Position numbers and translations under genes: made by a program. From an uncultured Sphingomonadaceae bacterium (GTDB lineage Bacteria; Pseudomonadota; Alphaproteobacteria; Sphingomonadales; Sphingomonadaceae): a DNA stretch of 64,000 nt. The stretch spans positions 1-64,000 of the forward strand of contig CANLBM010000015.1 in NCBI GenBank assembly GCA_947488845.1, written 5' to 3'. Under the pieces are notes generated by a model. The model did not search any database. It was not told the DNA's origin and saw only the letters and a list, made by a program, of their open reading frames with translations. This document shows, in pieces, positions 1 through 8,153 of this stretch (position 1 is its first letter; every line of letters begins with the position of its first letter).

Positions 1-1
1 C

Positions 2-61
2 GCGCACACCTTCATGTCCGCCATCGCAATCGCCGCTACCGTCATCTTCTGGCTCAGTTAA
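2..61 (+). CDS. C-terminal fragment of a probable membrane protein
   Basis: An open frame enters from the left edge and ends at TAA 59-61. Its last 19 residues end in a hydrophobic run (SAIAIAATVIFWLS), like a C-terminal transmembrane helix. It meets the next gene tail to tail, with the two ends overlapping by 8 bases. The start and most of the gene lie outside the window, so the family cannot be named. A chance open frame is possible at this length. Confidence 0.4.
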   Translation, partial: AHTFMSAIAIAATVIFWLS

Positions 62-833
62 TGAGTCCTGACCCTAGTTCATGCGCATTATAGATTCCCA
101 TTCTATAGTCAGCATTAGTTCTTCGGATTGCGAGCGGGGAGGCGTTTGGAAAATAAGATGGTGCGCCTACCATAATTGTCCCGGATGCTTTGAAGTAAAT
201 GTCATTATCAATCCCGCAATGGGATAGAATGAAAATGAATGGCGCCTTCTTTTTCAGAATCCTTCCGACGCACAAAAAACTATCTTCGTAAGGCACTATC
301 GCGCCTTTTACGGTTTCTGATATTTGTTCGTTTTCCTCATTGATGAACTCCATCTCGCAGACAAATTCTGCCCTATCCGCGTCACACTGGAGCGTGGACA
401 CCATAAATTTGCTGCTGTCGTAAAAATATGGGCGGATCATCACAAAACGGCCGTCAAGTCTCTCAAGTGACGACTTCGGATAATCCTCATCGGGATAGAG
501 GAAGTTGTACAAGGTCTTTGTGATTTGATTTGATTGGATTTTGCCGCTCTCGCTGAGTTGAGCAATCGCCATTTCCAAGGCCCAATTATGTTCCCTCTCG
601 AACCAAAGCCACGTCATGCGGAGAAAGTCTGGCTCTTGAGGTCCAGGCTTTCCGCTTGAGTGCAAAAATTTGCCCCAAGTGTATTTTGACAAAACAAAGG
701 GACGCAGTCCCTCATGCCTGCCTTCCGCAAACTTACTGAGCTGCTCGGCCTGTTTGACCTGAGGCATTCTCCCTTCGTCTCGTAGCAAGTTGCCCGCCCG
801 CCTGAGCACGTCCAGTTCCTGCTGTGGAGTCAT
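54..833 (-). CDS. Hypothetical protein, 259 aa, mobile-element cargo
   Basis: I do not recognise this protein. It has no signal peptide and no clear membrane helix. The N-terminal third is helical and charged, with an aromatic-rich stretch (TWLWFEREHNW). The C-terminal part looks like alternating beta strands (residues about 130-230). The N-terminal region starts MTPQQELDVLRRAG. The base composition is AT-richer than the chromosome right of 6366, which fits acquisition with the mobile element. It is transcribed opposite to the coupling-protein operon, so it is probably independent cargo rather than a transfer gene. Confidence 0.7.
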   Translation of the reverse strand: MTPQQELDVLRRAGNLLRDEGRMPQVKQAEQLSKFAEGRHEGLRPFVLSKYTWGKFLHSSGKPGPQEPDFLRMTWLWFEREHNWALEMAIAQLSESGKIQSNQITKTLYNFLYPDEDYPKSSLERLDGRFVMIRPYFYDSSKFMVSTLQCDADRAEFVCEMEFINEENEQISETVKGAIVPYEDSFLCVGRILKKKAPFIFILSHCGIDNDIYFKASGTIMVGAPSYFPNASPLAIRRTNADYRMGIYNAHELGSGLIN

Positions 834-838
834 TGTTT

Positions 839-1160
839 TTCAATCGCCTAACAAAATTCTAGCAATGCATCGTCGATCCATCGCCAATAGCCCCCAAGAG
901 CTAGTCGATGTCGCGCACCTCGTCAAAGGTCGCCCTCTGCATTTAGTGATTGTTTGCCTGAACTTAAAAACAGGCATCCATCAAATAGAGGGAATAGACA
1001 TGTCGATACTTATTAAAATATCGGACGGTATTCGTAAAATACCTAGCGCAACACCCACTTCAATTCGAATCCAATCTATTTAGCCATTCAATAGGCATAT
1101 ATTTCACCCGTGCCAAGCCGTGTGAATATTGGGTTCCGATCATTTTTGGAGTGATCGAAC
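839..1160. other. Intergenic region, no convincing gene
   Basis: This stretch separates the minus-strand cargo gene from the plus-strand operon and should hold both promoters. A short dyad (CGATCA, 9-base loop, TGATCG) at 1137-1157 ends just before the ATG at 1161 and could be an operator or an attenuating hairpin. The frame crossing 790-1083 has no homology I recognise and overlaps the start of the minus-strand gene, so I do not call it. Confidence 0.4.
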
Positions 1161-1637
1161 ATGCAACATTTCATCACTATCGTCGTGCCAGAGCCGTCAG
1201 AGCTTCGCACGATCCACTATTATCACCATCTGGCGAGAGCGACTGCGGAGCTGCGCCATGCAGACGGCTCGCGCATTTCTCGGCGCGATATTCCCTTTTG
1301 GATGGCCGATCAGCTCTTCGATGAAAATGTGCGCTTTGTGCATGGCGATGGGACGCAGTTCTTCGTCTCCGATACGGCGATTGATGACGTGTTCAACAAT
1401 GACGGCTCTTTCCGCTGGCTGTCGGACCTCATGGCATTTGCTGAGCGTCCACCTCGCCAAGCGCCTCAAGCAAGGCTCGTCCCGCGCCTGACATTGCTCG
1501 CGCTCGCCTTCTGGGTGGCTCACCCAGAGATTGCCGAGGGCTTTGCAACCTATGAGTGCTTCAACCAGCCCCAATGCGGGCATTGGTCGTGGGATTTCTT
1601 CGAGCGCTGCGAAACCTGCCCCTTTGCCAAAGGCTGA
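1161..1637 (+). CDS. Hypothetical protein, 158 aa, first gene of the coupling-protein group
   Basis: I do not recognise this protein. It begins MQHFITIVVPEPSEL. A moderately hydrophobic segment near residues 105-120 (RLTLLALAFWVAHPEI) could be a membrane or buried helix. The last 35 residues carry four cysteines, as a C-x5-C pair followed by C-x2-C, with a nearby His, so a small metal site is possible. It is followed about 95 bases later by a single-helix membrane protein and then the VirD4-like ATPase, all on the same strand. That suggests a shared role in DNA transfer, which is inference. A second frame at 1129-1491 overlaps it and is judged a shadow. Confidence 0.65.
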   Translation: MQHFITIVVPEPSELRTIHYYHHLARATAELRHADGSRISRRDIPFWMADQLFDENVRFVHGDGTQFFVSDTAIDDVFNNDGSFRWLSDLMAFAERPPRQAPQARLVPRLTLLALAFWVAHPEIAEGFATYECFNQPQCGHWSWDFFERCETCPFAKG

Positions 1638-1731
1638 TGTGCGCCTTGGGGGAAAAGCCAACTTTCCCCCAGATCGTCAGTTTCAATCGGCGATTGGGGC
1701 GTGGTCATTCAGATATCGAAAGGAGCGCGTG

Positions 1732-2505
1732 ATGGCACAGAATTACGAAATGGAATATGAGGACGATGGCTCTGGCGAGCAGGTACAGGGCCAAATGCCA
1801 GTTATTGTCCGTCCTCGGCATGTGGAGGTGATGGAAGCCCGCGAGGGGTTCCGTATTCCCTCGATTCTCAAGACTGCCTCGGCATTTGCGCTGGGATTGC
1901 TCGCCTTGGGTGGTTTGGAGAAATACGGGCCTGAGGAAATCCGCCCCAGCACGATAATGGGGACTTATGATGCGCGGGTGACATCGGCTGTCAAAGCAGC
2001 AGAACTGAACCAGCAAGCGCGTTTCGATGCGTGGGCGGCTGAGGTGAAAGTCGCCAGCGATCAAAACTCTGAGGCCTATCGTGCGGCCATGAATGCAACG
2101 CTTGCCAATTATCAGGCAAGTTATGATCGCGCCAAGATTATGGCGGAAGCGGCCACCCGCATTCAGGGGCAATATGTTCAAGTGCGGATGAATCAGGTCA
2201 ACACCGAGTCCAGCAACGAAATGGGCATAACAGATTTTGCTCGCCTGATTGGACATGGCCTCAACGTGCTGGAAAACGGCTTGGGCGATGGGATGCTGAC
2301 ATATTCAGATGAAATGTCAGCGAGCGTATCTCGGCGTATGACAGAAGCTGCTCAAGCTGGTGCGCGCATTGATATCACTGGCTGGGACATGGGACTTCCC
2401 TCTCCCGATGCTGTGCGTTCGGAACTTGAGAGCTATCGGCCTGTGCCGATTCCTGCCCCCCCTGTTCTGGGCGAAACGCCCGGAAATATCGGGCAGGCGA
2501 ACTGA
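1732..2505 (+). CDS. Single-pass membrane protein with coiled-coil region, 257 aa
   Basis: The start ATG at 1732 is preceded by a good ribosome site (AAAGGAG about 8 bases upstream), so longer in-frame versions are rejected. The N-terminus is acidic. A helix near residues 45-65 (TASAFALGLLALGGL) is the only membrane segment. Residues about 80-170 are Ala/Gln/Glu-rich and probably form a long helix or coiled coil. The C-terminus is Pro-rich. I do not recognise the family. The stop sits one base before the ATG of the VirD4-like gene, so the two are almost certainly translated together. It may anchor that ATPase at the membrane (inference). Confidence 0.8.
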   Translation: MAQNYEMEYEDDGSGEQVQGQMPVIVRPRHVEVMEAREGFRIPSILKTASAFALGLLALGGLEKYGPEEIRPSTIMGTYDARVTSAVKAAELNQQARFDAWAAEVKVASDQNSEAYRAAMNATLANYQASYDRAKIMAEAATRIQGQYVQVRMNQVNTESSNEMGITDFARLIGHGLNVLENGLGDGMLTYSDEMSASVSRRMTEAAQAGARIDITGWDMGLPSPDAVRSELESYRPVPIPAPPVLGETPGNIGQAN

Positions 2506-2506
2506 A

Positions 2507-4042
2507 ATGCGTGGCGGGCGGTTTGGTTCTTCGGTGAGCACATTTATGAATGTGCATCGCCAGTCGATGGAGGCTGACCATGCCGCCCGTGCGCGTGCTC
2601 GCGCCCGATCAATGGAGCAAGCGATGCGGACAGCAAAGCCGTCTGGTGCGCTTGGAGATGGCAGGCTTGCTAATCTCAAGGATATTGAGGCGAGCGGGAC
2701 GTTTGGAGGCAACGGGCTGTTTCTCGGCGGTCTGAATGGCCGTCTGTTGTTCTTCAACGGGGACGGTCCGTTGCTGACCTATGCGCGGACAGGCGCTGGC
2801 AAAGGGCGAGATCTGATTCTTCCCAATCTCGCCCATGTGCGCGACCGCTCCCTGATTGTTGCTGATCCAAAGGATGGCGAGAACGCCTTTGTATCGGCCC
2901 GTCATCGCAGCGAAGTTTTGGGGCAGAAATGCATTTTCCTGAATCCTTACAAGATCAACGGCGATGCCTTCCCTGATACGCGCATCAATCCCTTTCAGCT
3001 CTTGATTGATATTGTGACGCGCGGAGACAGGATTGATTCCGAAGCTGGCGAAATCGCACATATTCTGATTCCTCGTCCTGTTAAATCTGACGGGGAGGAA
3101 TGGGTGCGCAGTGGTTCACTGCGCCTGACCGCAACCGTTCTTGAATATCTGGCAATTTTCGATGCTGAGAATTGCAATCCTCAGCGGCTTTGGGAATTTG
3201 CCAACTCATCAGGCTTTGACCTTGATGCCTCGTTCGCACTCATGGAATCCTGCGGTCTGCCTTCGATTGAGGGACGTGCAGCCAGTTTCAACCTCGTCCG
3301 CAACGATGCCCCTAAGCAATGGGAGGCCTATAAATCATCACTGAGCGATGCGCTTGCGCCATTTGCTCCAGGCGGGGCTATTGCGAATTCGACATCGCAT
3401 AGTGAGTTTTCGCTCGCCCGCCTCAAGCATGAACCGCATACGGTCTATCTCATGTTGCCGTCTGACAAGTTGGAAGTCGGCGCGCTCTGGGTGTCGCTAA
3501 TCGTCAATTATGCGATTGAAACCATTGCGCGGGAACGCGGGGCGCTTCGCACCACGTTCATTCTCGATGAATTTGCCCAGCTCCCGCCAATAGGCGCTGT
3601 GCCAAAGGCAACGCGCCTTTACCGCTCCAAAGGCATTCAGCTTTGGTTCTTTGCGCAGGGGCGGTTCTCGCTTCGCGAACGCTGGCCAGAAGTGTTGGCA
3701 AAGGAATTTGAAGATCAAGCTGCGGTCGTCACGATGCGCTCAATCAGCGAACCTGATTTGATGCGCGATATCGAGCACTGGTCGGGAAACCGAACAATTC
3801 TGAATTGGGGCGTTGCCCATAATGGCTCAACGGTAAACAGTGCCAACGCCAATCTTGGCGAGAGCAAACGCAGTGTTTTGCAGTCAGAGGATATCGCTGC
3901 TCTCGGCCTGAAGCGCCAGATTATCAAAGTGGCAACGATGCCCAATTTGATCGTGTCGGACTGCGTCCCCTTCTACACTGTTGCCCCTTGGAAAGATCAG
4001 ATCGGCGATGTTCGCGCGCTCCATAAGGGAGAAGCCCTTTGA
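2507..4042 (+). CDS. TraG/VirD4-like type IV coupling ATPase
   Basis: Coupling proteins bring the relaxase-DNA complex to a type IV secretion channel. The Walker A loop is at about residues 94-101 (RTGAGKGR) and is followed by DLILPN, the usual TraG/VirD4 context. Walker B (LDEF) is near residue 354, followed by the family-typical P..G..P.A....R..G. The protein is about 511 aa. VirD4/TraG proteins normally start with two transmembrane helices; none is visible here, where the N-terminus is Arg/Ala-rich and soluble. ATG 2507 starts one base after the previous stop; ATG 2546 is an alternative. No relaxase or channel gene is visible in the window. Confidence 0.88.
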   Translation: MRGGRFGSSVSTFMNVHRQSMEADHAARARARARSMEQAMRTAKPSGALGDGRLANLKDIEASGTFGGNGLFLGGLNGRLLFFNGDGPLLTYARTGAGKGRDLILPNLAHVRDRSLIVADPKDGENAFVSARHRSEVLGQKCIFLNPYKINGDAFPDTRINPFQLLIDIVTRGDRIDSEAGEIAHILIPRPVKSDGEEWVRSGSLRLTATVLEYLAIFDAENCNPQRLWEFANSSGFDLDASFALMESCGLPSIEGRAASFNLVRNDAPKQWEAYKSSLSDALAPFAPGGAIANSTSHSEFSLARLKHEPHTVYLMLPSDKLEVGALWVSLIVNYAIETIARERGALRTTFILDEFAQLPPIGAVPKATRLYRSKGIQLWFFAQGRFSLRERWPEVLAKEFEDQAAVVTMRSISEPDLMRDIEHWSGNRTILNWGVAHNGSTVNSANANLGESKRSVLQSEDIAALGLKRQIIKVATMPNLIVSDCVPFYTVAPWKDQIGDVRALHKGEAL

Positions 4043-4368
4043 AAACCTCGCCCACATTCAACCGCAATGCCGCCCAAACAAATCGCGATACTTCGATTCA
4101 AGCCAAACGCGAGCGTGTCACCGCGAAGGCGACACAGCAATATGAGCGTTGCAAGGATTCTTGGACAGCCAAATATTATGGCAAGATGCTCAAACAGGAG
4201 CGTCCTGCACCCACTTTGACACCTCGCGGTATGGGCCAAGATCGCACCGCCCATTTGATGCGGGCTGCCAGCAAGCTCTCCTATCAGAAATACGCCAATA
4301 ACCTTCAGCGTATCGATAAAGCGGCTAAGAATATGACAGGCCAGACGCGGGAAGCTCTAGGGCGATAA
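4039..4368 (+). CDS. Small basic hypothetical protein, 109 aa
   Basis: It starts with TTG at 4039, overlapping the end of the coupling-protein gene (TTGA), with a ribosome site (AAGGGAGAAG) just upstream, so translational coupling is likely. The protein is Lys/Arg- and Gln-rich with no membrane segment, suggesting nucleic-acid contact or partner binding. I do not recognise a family. Its position directly after a VirD4-like ATPase suggests an accessory DNA-transfer role, as inference only. An ATG start is not available near the 5' end. Confidence 0.7.
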   Translation: MKTSPTFNRNAAQTNRDTSIQAKRERVTAKATQQYERCKDSWTAKYYGKMLKQERPAPTLTPRGMGQDRTAHLMRAASKLSYQKYANNLQRIDKAAKNMTGQTREALGR

Positions 4369-4547
4369 TCCCCTGTAAACCGCAGTTTAGAGCCGTTTTT
4401 TGCGCTCTCACGCAAAAATATTGTATAATTGAATTATAGCGAAGGGAAGTGTGGGCGATTGCCCAATGTTTCCCCCAGTTAGCCGACATAATTCGGCGAA
4501 ATTACTTTCACGCTGCTCATGGTGAGCAATGCTGTGATGGTGATGTG

Positions 4548-4856
4548 ATGAATATGATTGTGAATGTTACTTCTGTTGACCTTGATCGATACCGCAAAAT
4601 CATTGCTGGTATTGAAGGCATGGACGATACGCAGAAGGAAGAGGCAATCCATGTCGTTTACAGCATGATGCAATCCTTTGTCGATGCAGCATGGGGTACT
4701 CATCCCGTCCAACTTGCTGTGCAAGAAAATGAGCAAAAACCTTCCCGAAATACATGTGAATATGGTAGTGTTCTAGCACTCGATATCCACAAGAAAACGC
4801 GCCCTTTAGAAGCGAGCGCGGACACAACAAAATCAGATGAGGAACCCACGCCATGA
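4548..4856 (+). CDS. Small conserved-type protein upstream of the serine recombinase
   Basis: I place the start at ATG 4548 (MNMIVNVTSVDLDRYRK). A GTG at 4449 with GAAGGGA upstream would add 33 residues and cannot be excluded. The 102-aa form has a helical core (residues 10-50) and a disordered, charged tail. From memory, small proteins with a similar core (LDRYRxII-type start, HPVQLA motif) occur just before large recombinases in alphaproteobacterial elements; I cannot check this here. The stop overlaps the recombinase start by four bases (ATGA). It may be an accessory or directionality factor (inference). Confidence 0.7.
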   Translation: MNMIVNVTSVDLDRYRKIIAGIEGMDDTQKEEAIHVVYSMMQSFVDAAWGTHPVQLAVQENEQKPSRNTCEYGSVLALDIHKKTRPLEASADTTKSDEEPTP

Positions 4857-6415
4857 CGGAGGCAAAAACAAAAAAGGCTGTAATTTATTGCCGCGTCAGC
4901 TCCACCAAGCAAACCACGCATGGCAACGGCCTGGACTCTCAAGAAACACGTTGCCGCGAATATGCACGCTATCGCGGGCATGAGGTCGTGGAAGTATTCT
5001 CCGATGATATCTCAGGGTCCGTCGAGGGACGCCCAGGCATGAAGGCGATGCTCAAATATCTACAGGCACGCCGAAATAGCAAGATCGTGGTGATTATCGA
5101 CGACATCAGCCGACTTGCGCGCGGTCTTGAAGCACATATACGCCTGCGCAGCGCATTGGCGTCTGCGGGCGCGATATTGGAATCACCCTCTATTGAGTTT
5201 GGTGAGGATACAGACAGTCAGCTTGTTGAAAACCTGCTGGCCAGCGTATCGCAGCACCAGCGCCAGAAGAACGGCGAACAAACCAAAAACCGTATGCGCT
5301 CGCGCATGTTGAACGGCTATTGGGTCTTTCAGGCTCCGCAAGGCTATCGTTTTGAGCGCCAATCAGGTGGCGGGAAGCGGCTTGTGCGTGATGAACCTCT
5401 TGCTTCGATCATTAAGGAAGGCCTTGAGGGCTTCGCCAGTGGCCGCTTTTCATCGCAGGGCGAAGTGAAGCACTTTTTCGAATCCCAGCCTCTCTTTCCA
5501 ACCTGCCGTCACGGTGTCGTTCTGCATGAGCGAGTAAACCAGCTTCTCAATCAGGTGCTGTTTGCTGGACACATCGAATATCCCAAATGGGACGTTCCGC
5601 TCCGCAAAGCCCAACATGAGGGGCTTATCAGCCTCGAAACCTATGAGCGCATTCAGGACCGATTGCAGGTCAAGCCATACGCTCCTGCCAGAAAAGACAT
5701 TGATGCAGACTTCCCTTTGCGCGGATTCGTCGCCTGTGGGGACTGCAACGAAGCCATGACAGCTTGCTGGTCAAAGGGGCGTAGCAGCCACTATCCCTAT
5801 TACATCTGCCGTCAGCGCGGTTGTCCTTCTGAAAAGAAGTCGGTGGCGCGCGCCAAGATAGAAGATGGTCTGCGCGATCTGGTGCGCGCACTCACACCGT
5901 CACATGCGCTGTTTGAGCTGGCCTCGCAAATCTTTCGCGATCTGTGGGACGCAAAGCTAGGGGCAAGCAAGGATGAGAAAACCCATCTGCGCATCGAGAT
6001 CGGCAATATCGAAAAGAGCGTAACCCAGCTTCTTGAGCGGGTTATGGAGGCTGAAAGCACAACTGTTATCAAGGCCTATGAGAGTAAGATCGAAGCGCTT
6101 GAGCGCAAAAAACTGATTCTGCTCGAAAAAATCGAGAAATGCGGGAAGCCTGCACGAGACTATCAGTCAAGTTTTCAAACCGCTCTCAAATTTCTGTCAA
6201 ACCCTTGGAATCTCTGGGAAACTGGTCGCATTGAAGACCGTAGAGCTATGATGAAACTGGTTTTTGGGGGTCGTATTACCTTCGACCGTAAAAGTGGTTT
6301 TCAAACCCCTAATATTTCGTTTCCGTTCAAGATGTTAGCGGGACTTTCAAGCCCCGAAAAAGCGATGGTGCGCCCGACAGGATTCGAACCTGTGGCCCCC
6401 AGATTAGGAATCTGA
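4853..6415 (+). CDS. Large serine recombinase (site-specific integrase)
   Basis: It catalyses DNA strand exchange through a phosphoserine link. The resolvase domain starts at residue 8, with catalytic Ser16 in YCRVSS and later conserved segments (DDISRLARG). A recombinase domain follows, then a four-Cys zinc ribbon at roughly residues 295-325 (CGDC ... C ... GC), then a coiled coil at about 375-435, the standard large-serine-integrase plan. The length of 520 aa is normal. The last residues (MVRPTGFEPVAPRLGI) are antisense tRNA-Arg sequence; the TGA stop lies inside the tRNA gene. It therefore sits at the junction and probably mobilised this element. Confidence 0.93.
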   Translation: MTEAKTKKAVIYCRVSSTKQTTHGNGLDSQETRCREYARYRGHEVVEVFSDDISGSVEGRPGMKAMLKYLQARRNSKIVVIIDDISRLARGLEAHIRLRSALASAGAILESPSIEFGEDTDSQLVENLLASVSQHQRQKNGEQTKNRMRSRMLNGYWVFQAPQGYRFERQSGGGKRLVRDEPLASIIKEGLEGFASGRFSSQGEVKHFFESQPLFPTCRHGVVLHERVNQLLNQVLFAGHIEYPKWDVPLRKAQHEGLISLETYERIQDRLQVKPYAPARKDIDADFPLRGFVACGDCNEAMTACWSKGRSSHYPYYICRQRGCPSEKKSVARAKIEDGLRDLVRALTPSHALFELASQIFRDLWDAKLGASKDEKTHLRIEIGNIEKSVTQLLERVMEAESTTVIKAYESKIEALERKKLILLEKIEKCGKPARDYQSSFQTALKFLSNPWNLWETGRIEDRRAMMKLVFGGRITFDRKSGFQTPNISFPFKMLAGLSSPEKAMVRPTGFEPVAPRLGI

Positions 6416-6442
6416 TGCTCTATCCGACTGAGCTACGGGCGC
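6366..6442 (-). tRNA. tRNA-Arg (anticodon CCT), with encoded CCA
   Basis: Read on the minus strand from 6442, the seven-base acceptor strand GCGCCCG pairs with CGGGCGC, followed by discriminator A and encoded CCA (6366-6368). The anticodon loop TTCCTAA gives CCT, reading AGG. The T-arm GGTTCGAATCC is canonical. The 3' end faces the mobile element and overlaps the last 50 bases of the recombinase frame on the other strand, so this tRNA is the apparent integration site and is left intact. Confidence 0.96.
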
Positions 6443-6486
6443 ATTATATTTGCGCGTTTAGCCACATAAGCGGACGCATGCCAGAA

Positions 6487-6981
6487 TCAATTTTTCGATT
6501 CAGGTGGTAAAATCGCGATGGGCAGGGGCATTGCTGCGATACCCTCTTCCGCCAGATCGGCAACTTCTGCTTGTGATGCCGTGCCATGAATGGGCTTTTC
6601 ATCCGCATCACCATAATGGATGTCGCGGGCACGCGCGGCAAATTTATCGCCTACCCATTCGGAATTGACGAGCAACTTTTCCTGCGCCTTGACCAGCTTG
6701 CCAAGCATTTCCTCATATTCTGCCGGCACCGAAACCGTATTGGACACCGGTTTTGACGCCCTGGGTCCGGACCGACTGTCCGCCGGTTTCGCCGCGACCG
6801 GCTCCTGATTGCCTTTCCTGCCCACATTGGGCGCCATAGCGGCCTTTGCAATATTTTTGCTGCCGCAGACCGGACAGTCCAGCAATCCGCGATCCTGTTG
6901 CTCCGCATAATCCTGCGAGGATCCAAACCAGCCCTCGAAGCGATGCTCGCCATCGCCGCATATCAAATCGAAAATTATCAT
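6487..6981 (-). CDS. DUF1178 family protein
   Basis: It matches the DUF1178 pattern: start MIIFDLICGDGEHRFEGWF, then C-P-V-C-G-S near residue 36, which with the early Cys suggests a small zinc ribbon. A low-complexity linker and a conserved helical C-terminus (MLGKLVKAQEKLLVNSEWVG) follow. The function is unknown. Its ATG overlaps the stop of the preceding amidohydrolase by four bases, and the nitrilase - DUF1178 pairing is common in alphaproteobacteria (recalled). Confidence 0.9.
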   Translation of the reverse strand: MIIFDLICGDGEHRFEGWFGSSQDYAEQQDRGLLDCPVCGSKNIAKAAMAPNVGRKGNQEPVAAKPADSRSGPRASKPVSNTVSVPAEYEEMLGKLVKAQEKLLVNSEWVGDKFAARARDIHYGDADEKPIHGTASQAEVADLAEEGIAAMPLPIAILPPESKN

Positions 6982-7811
6982 GTGATTTTCACCGGCGGAT
7001 CAAACCGTTTTCGATTGGCAACAGCGGGGACACGCGACCGTACCTCCAACACTTTCCCCAAATCAAGGTCGCAAAAACCAAGCCCGATCCCCTCGCCCAT
7101 ATCGAGCAATATTTCACCCCAGGGATCGACCACCATCGAGTGACCGTAGGTTGAGCGCCCGTCCTCATGCGAGCCATATTGCGCAGCTGCTACCACAAAA
7201 GCACCAGCCTCGATCGCGCGCGCGCGCAACAATATTTCCCAATGCGCTCTTCCAGTCGGAACCGTAAACGCGGCGGGCACAGACAATATATCAGCGCCTG
7301 CGTCGGTCAGCGCTTCGTATAAGCCGGGGAAACGAAGATCATAGCATATGGACAAGCCAAGCGTTGCACCGGGAATCGGCGCGACAATCGCGTTGTGGCC
7401 ACCGGCATATGCGGAAGATTCCCGCAGCGCCTCATCGGGATCAAGATCGACATCAAACAAGTGAATCTTGTCGTAGCGTGCGGTTATTTCACCGTCAGGA
7501 TTGATCAGGTAGGAACGATTGACCCATTTCTCGTCCAGATTGCCGGAGGTTTTCACTGCAAGAGAACCGAGCTGCACCCAGATCCCGGCATTTCTGGCTT
7601 CGGTTTGAATTGTCGACAGTACGACATCATCCGATTCGTTGCGGATCACCTTAGCCGCGCGCGATCGATCCCGGTCCAGCAATCCGCTCATCTCTGGCGT
7701 AAAAACCATTGTGGCGCCGCCAGCGGCAGCTTCCGCTATGTGCGAAGCGAGGAGCCTGGCATTTTCATTTGGATCAATGCCGCTGCTCAATTGGGCAAGC
7801 GCGATTCTCAA
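6978..7811 (-). CDS. Carbon-nitrogen hydrolase (nitrilase superfamily, Nit-type)
   Basis: The Glu-Lys-Cys triad is visible as E40 (FTPE), K115 (YDKIHLFD) and C156 (SICYDLRFP). The length of 277 aa and the motif spacing match the Nit1/Nit2 branch, whose known members repair deaminated glutathione or act as omega-amidases; the exact substrate here is inference. It is probably cytoplasmic, with no signal peptide. It lies 6 bases after grxC and overlaps DUF1178, so the three form one operon. Neighbouring glutaredoxin makes a glutathione-repair role attractive. Confidence 0.93.
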   Translation of the reverse strand: MRIALAQLSSGIDPNENARLLASHIAEAAAGGATMVFTPEMSGLLDRDRSRAAKVIRNESDDVVLSTIQTEARNAGIWVQLGSLAVKTSGNLDEKWVNRSYLINPDGEITARYDKIHLFDVDLDPDEALRESSAYAGGHNAIVAPIPGATLGLSICYDLRFPGLYEALTDAGADILSVPAAFTVPTGRAHWEILLRARAIEAGAFVVAAAQYGSHEDGRSTYGHSMVVDPWGEILLDMGEGIGLGFCDLDLGKVLEVRSRVPAVANRKRFDPPVKIT

Positions 7812-7817
7812 ATCAGG

Positions 7818-8075
7818 TCAGCCTGCCAGAAGCGCATCAAGTTCGCCGGAACGGTCGAGGGCGGACAAATCATCCGATCCACCGATATGGCGGTCATCTA
7901 TAAATATCTGCGGCACGGTAGTCCTGCCACCGGCACGCTGAATCATTTCCTTGCGTTTCTCTCCGCCCATTGTGATGTCAGTCTCTTCGAAACTTACATT
8001 CTTTTTTTCGAGCAAGGCCTTGGCCCGGAAACAGAAACCGCAGGTAAATTTTGTATATATTTCAACTTTCGACAT
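7818..8075 (-). CDS. grxC: Glutaredoxin 3
   Basis: This 85-aa dithiol glutaredoxin uses glutathione to reduce disulfides. The redox site is C12-G-F-C15, where C-P-Y-C is the common form, so the Pro is replaced by Gly. The TVP loop and the GG-S-DD glutathione-binding segment are present (TVPQIFIDDRHIGGSDDL). It precedes the nitrilase-type gene by 6 bases on the same strand, in line with an operon handling thiols. Gap to comF is about 80 bases. Confidence 0.94.
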   Translation of the reverse strand: MSKVEIYTKFTCGFCFRAKALLEKKNVSFEETDITMGGEKRKEMIQRAGGRTTVPQIFIDDRHIGGSDDLSALDRSGELDALLAG

Positions 8076-8153
8076 GTTTCGATCTTTCTAGCATCACTCT
8101 GAAAATGGGTTGCAGGCGGAACGATTTCAAGCAAACGCTTTCTGTTCAAGAAC

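Noticed and set aside
790-1083. Plus-strand frame left of the coupling operon
   Set aside because: Overlaps the start of the minus-strand gene at 54-833, with no ribosome site or family match.
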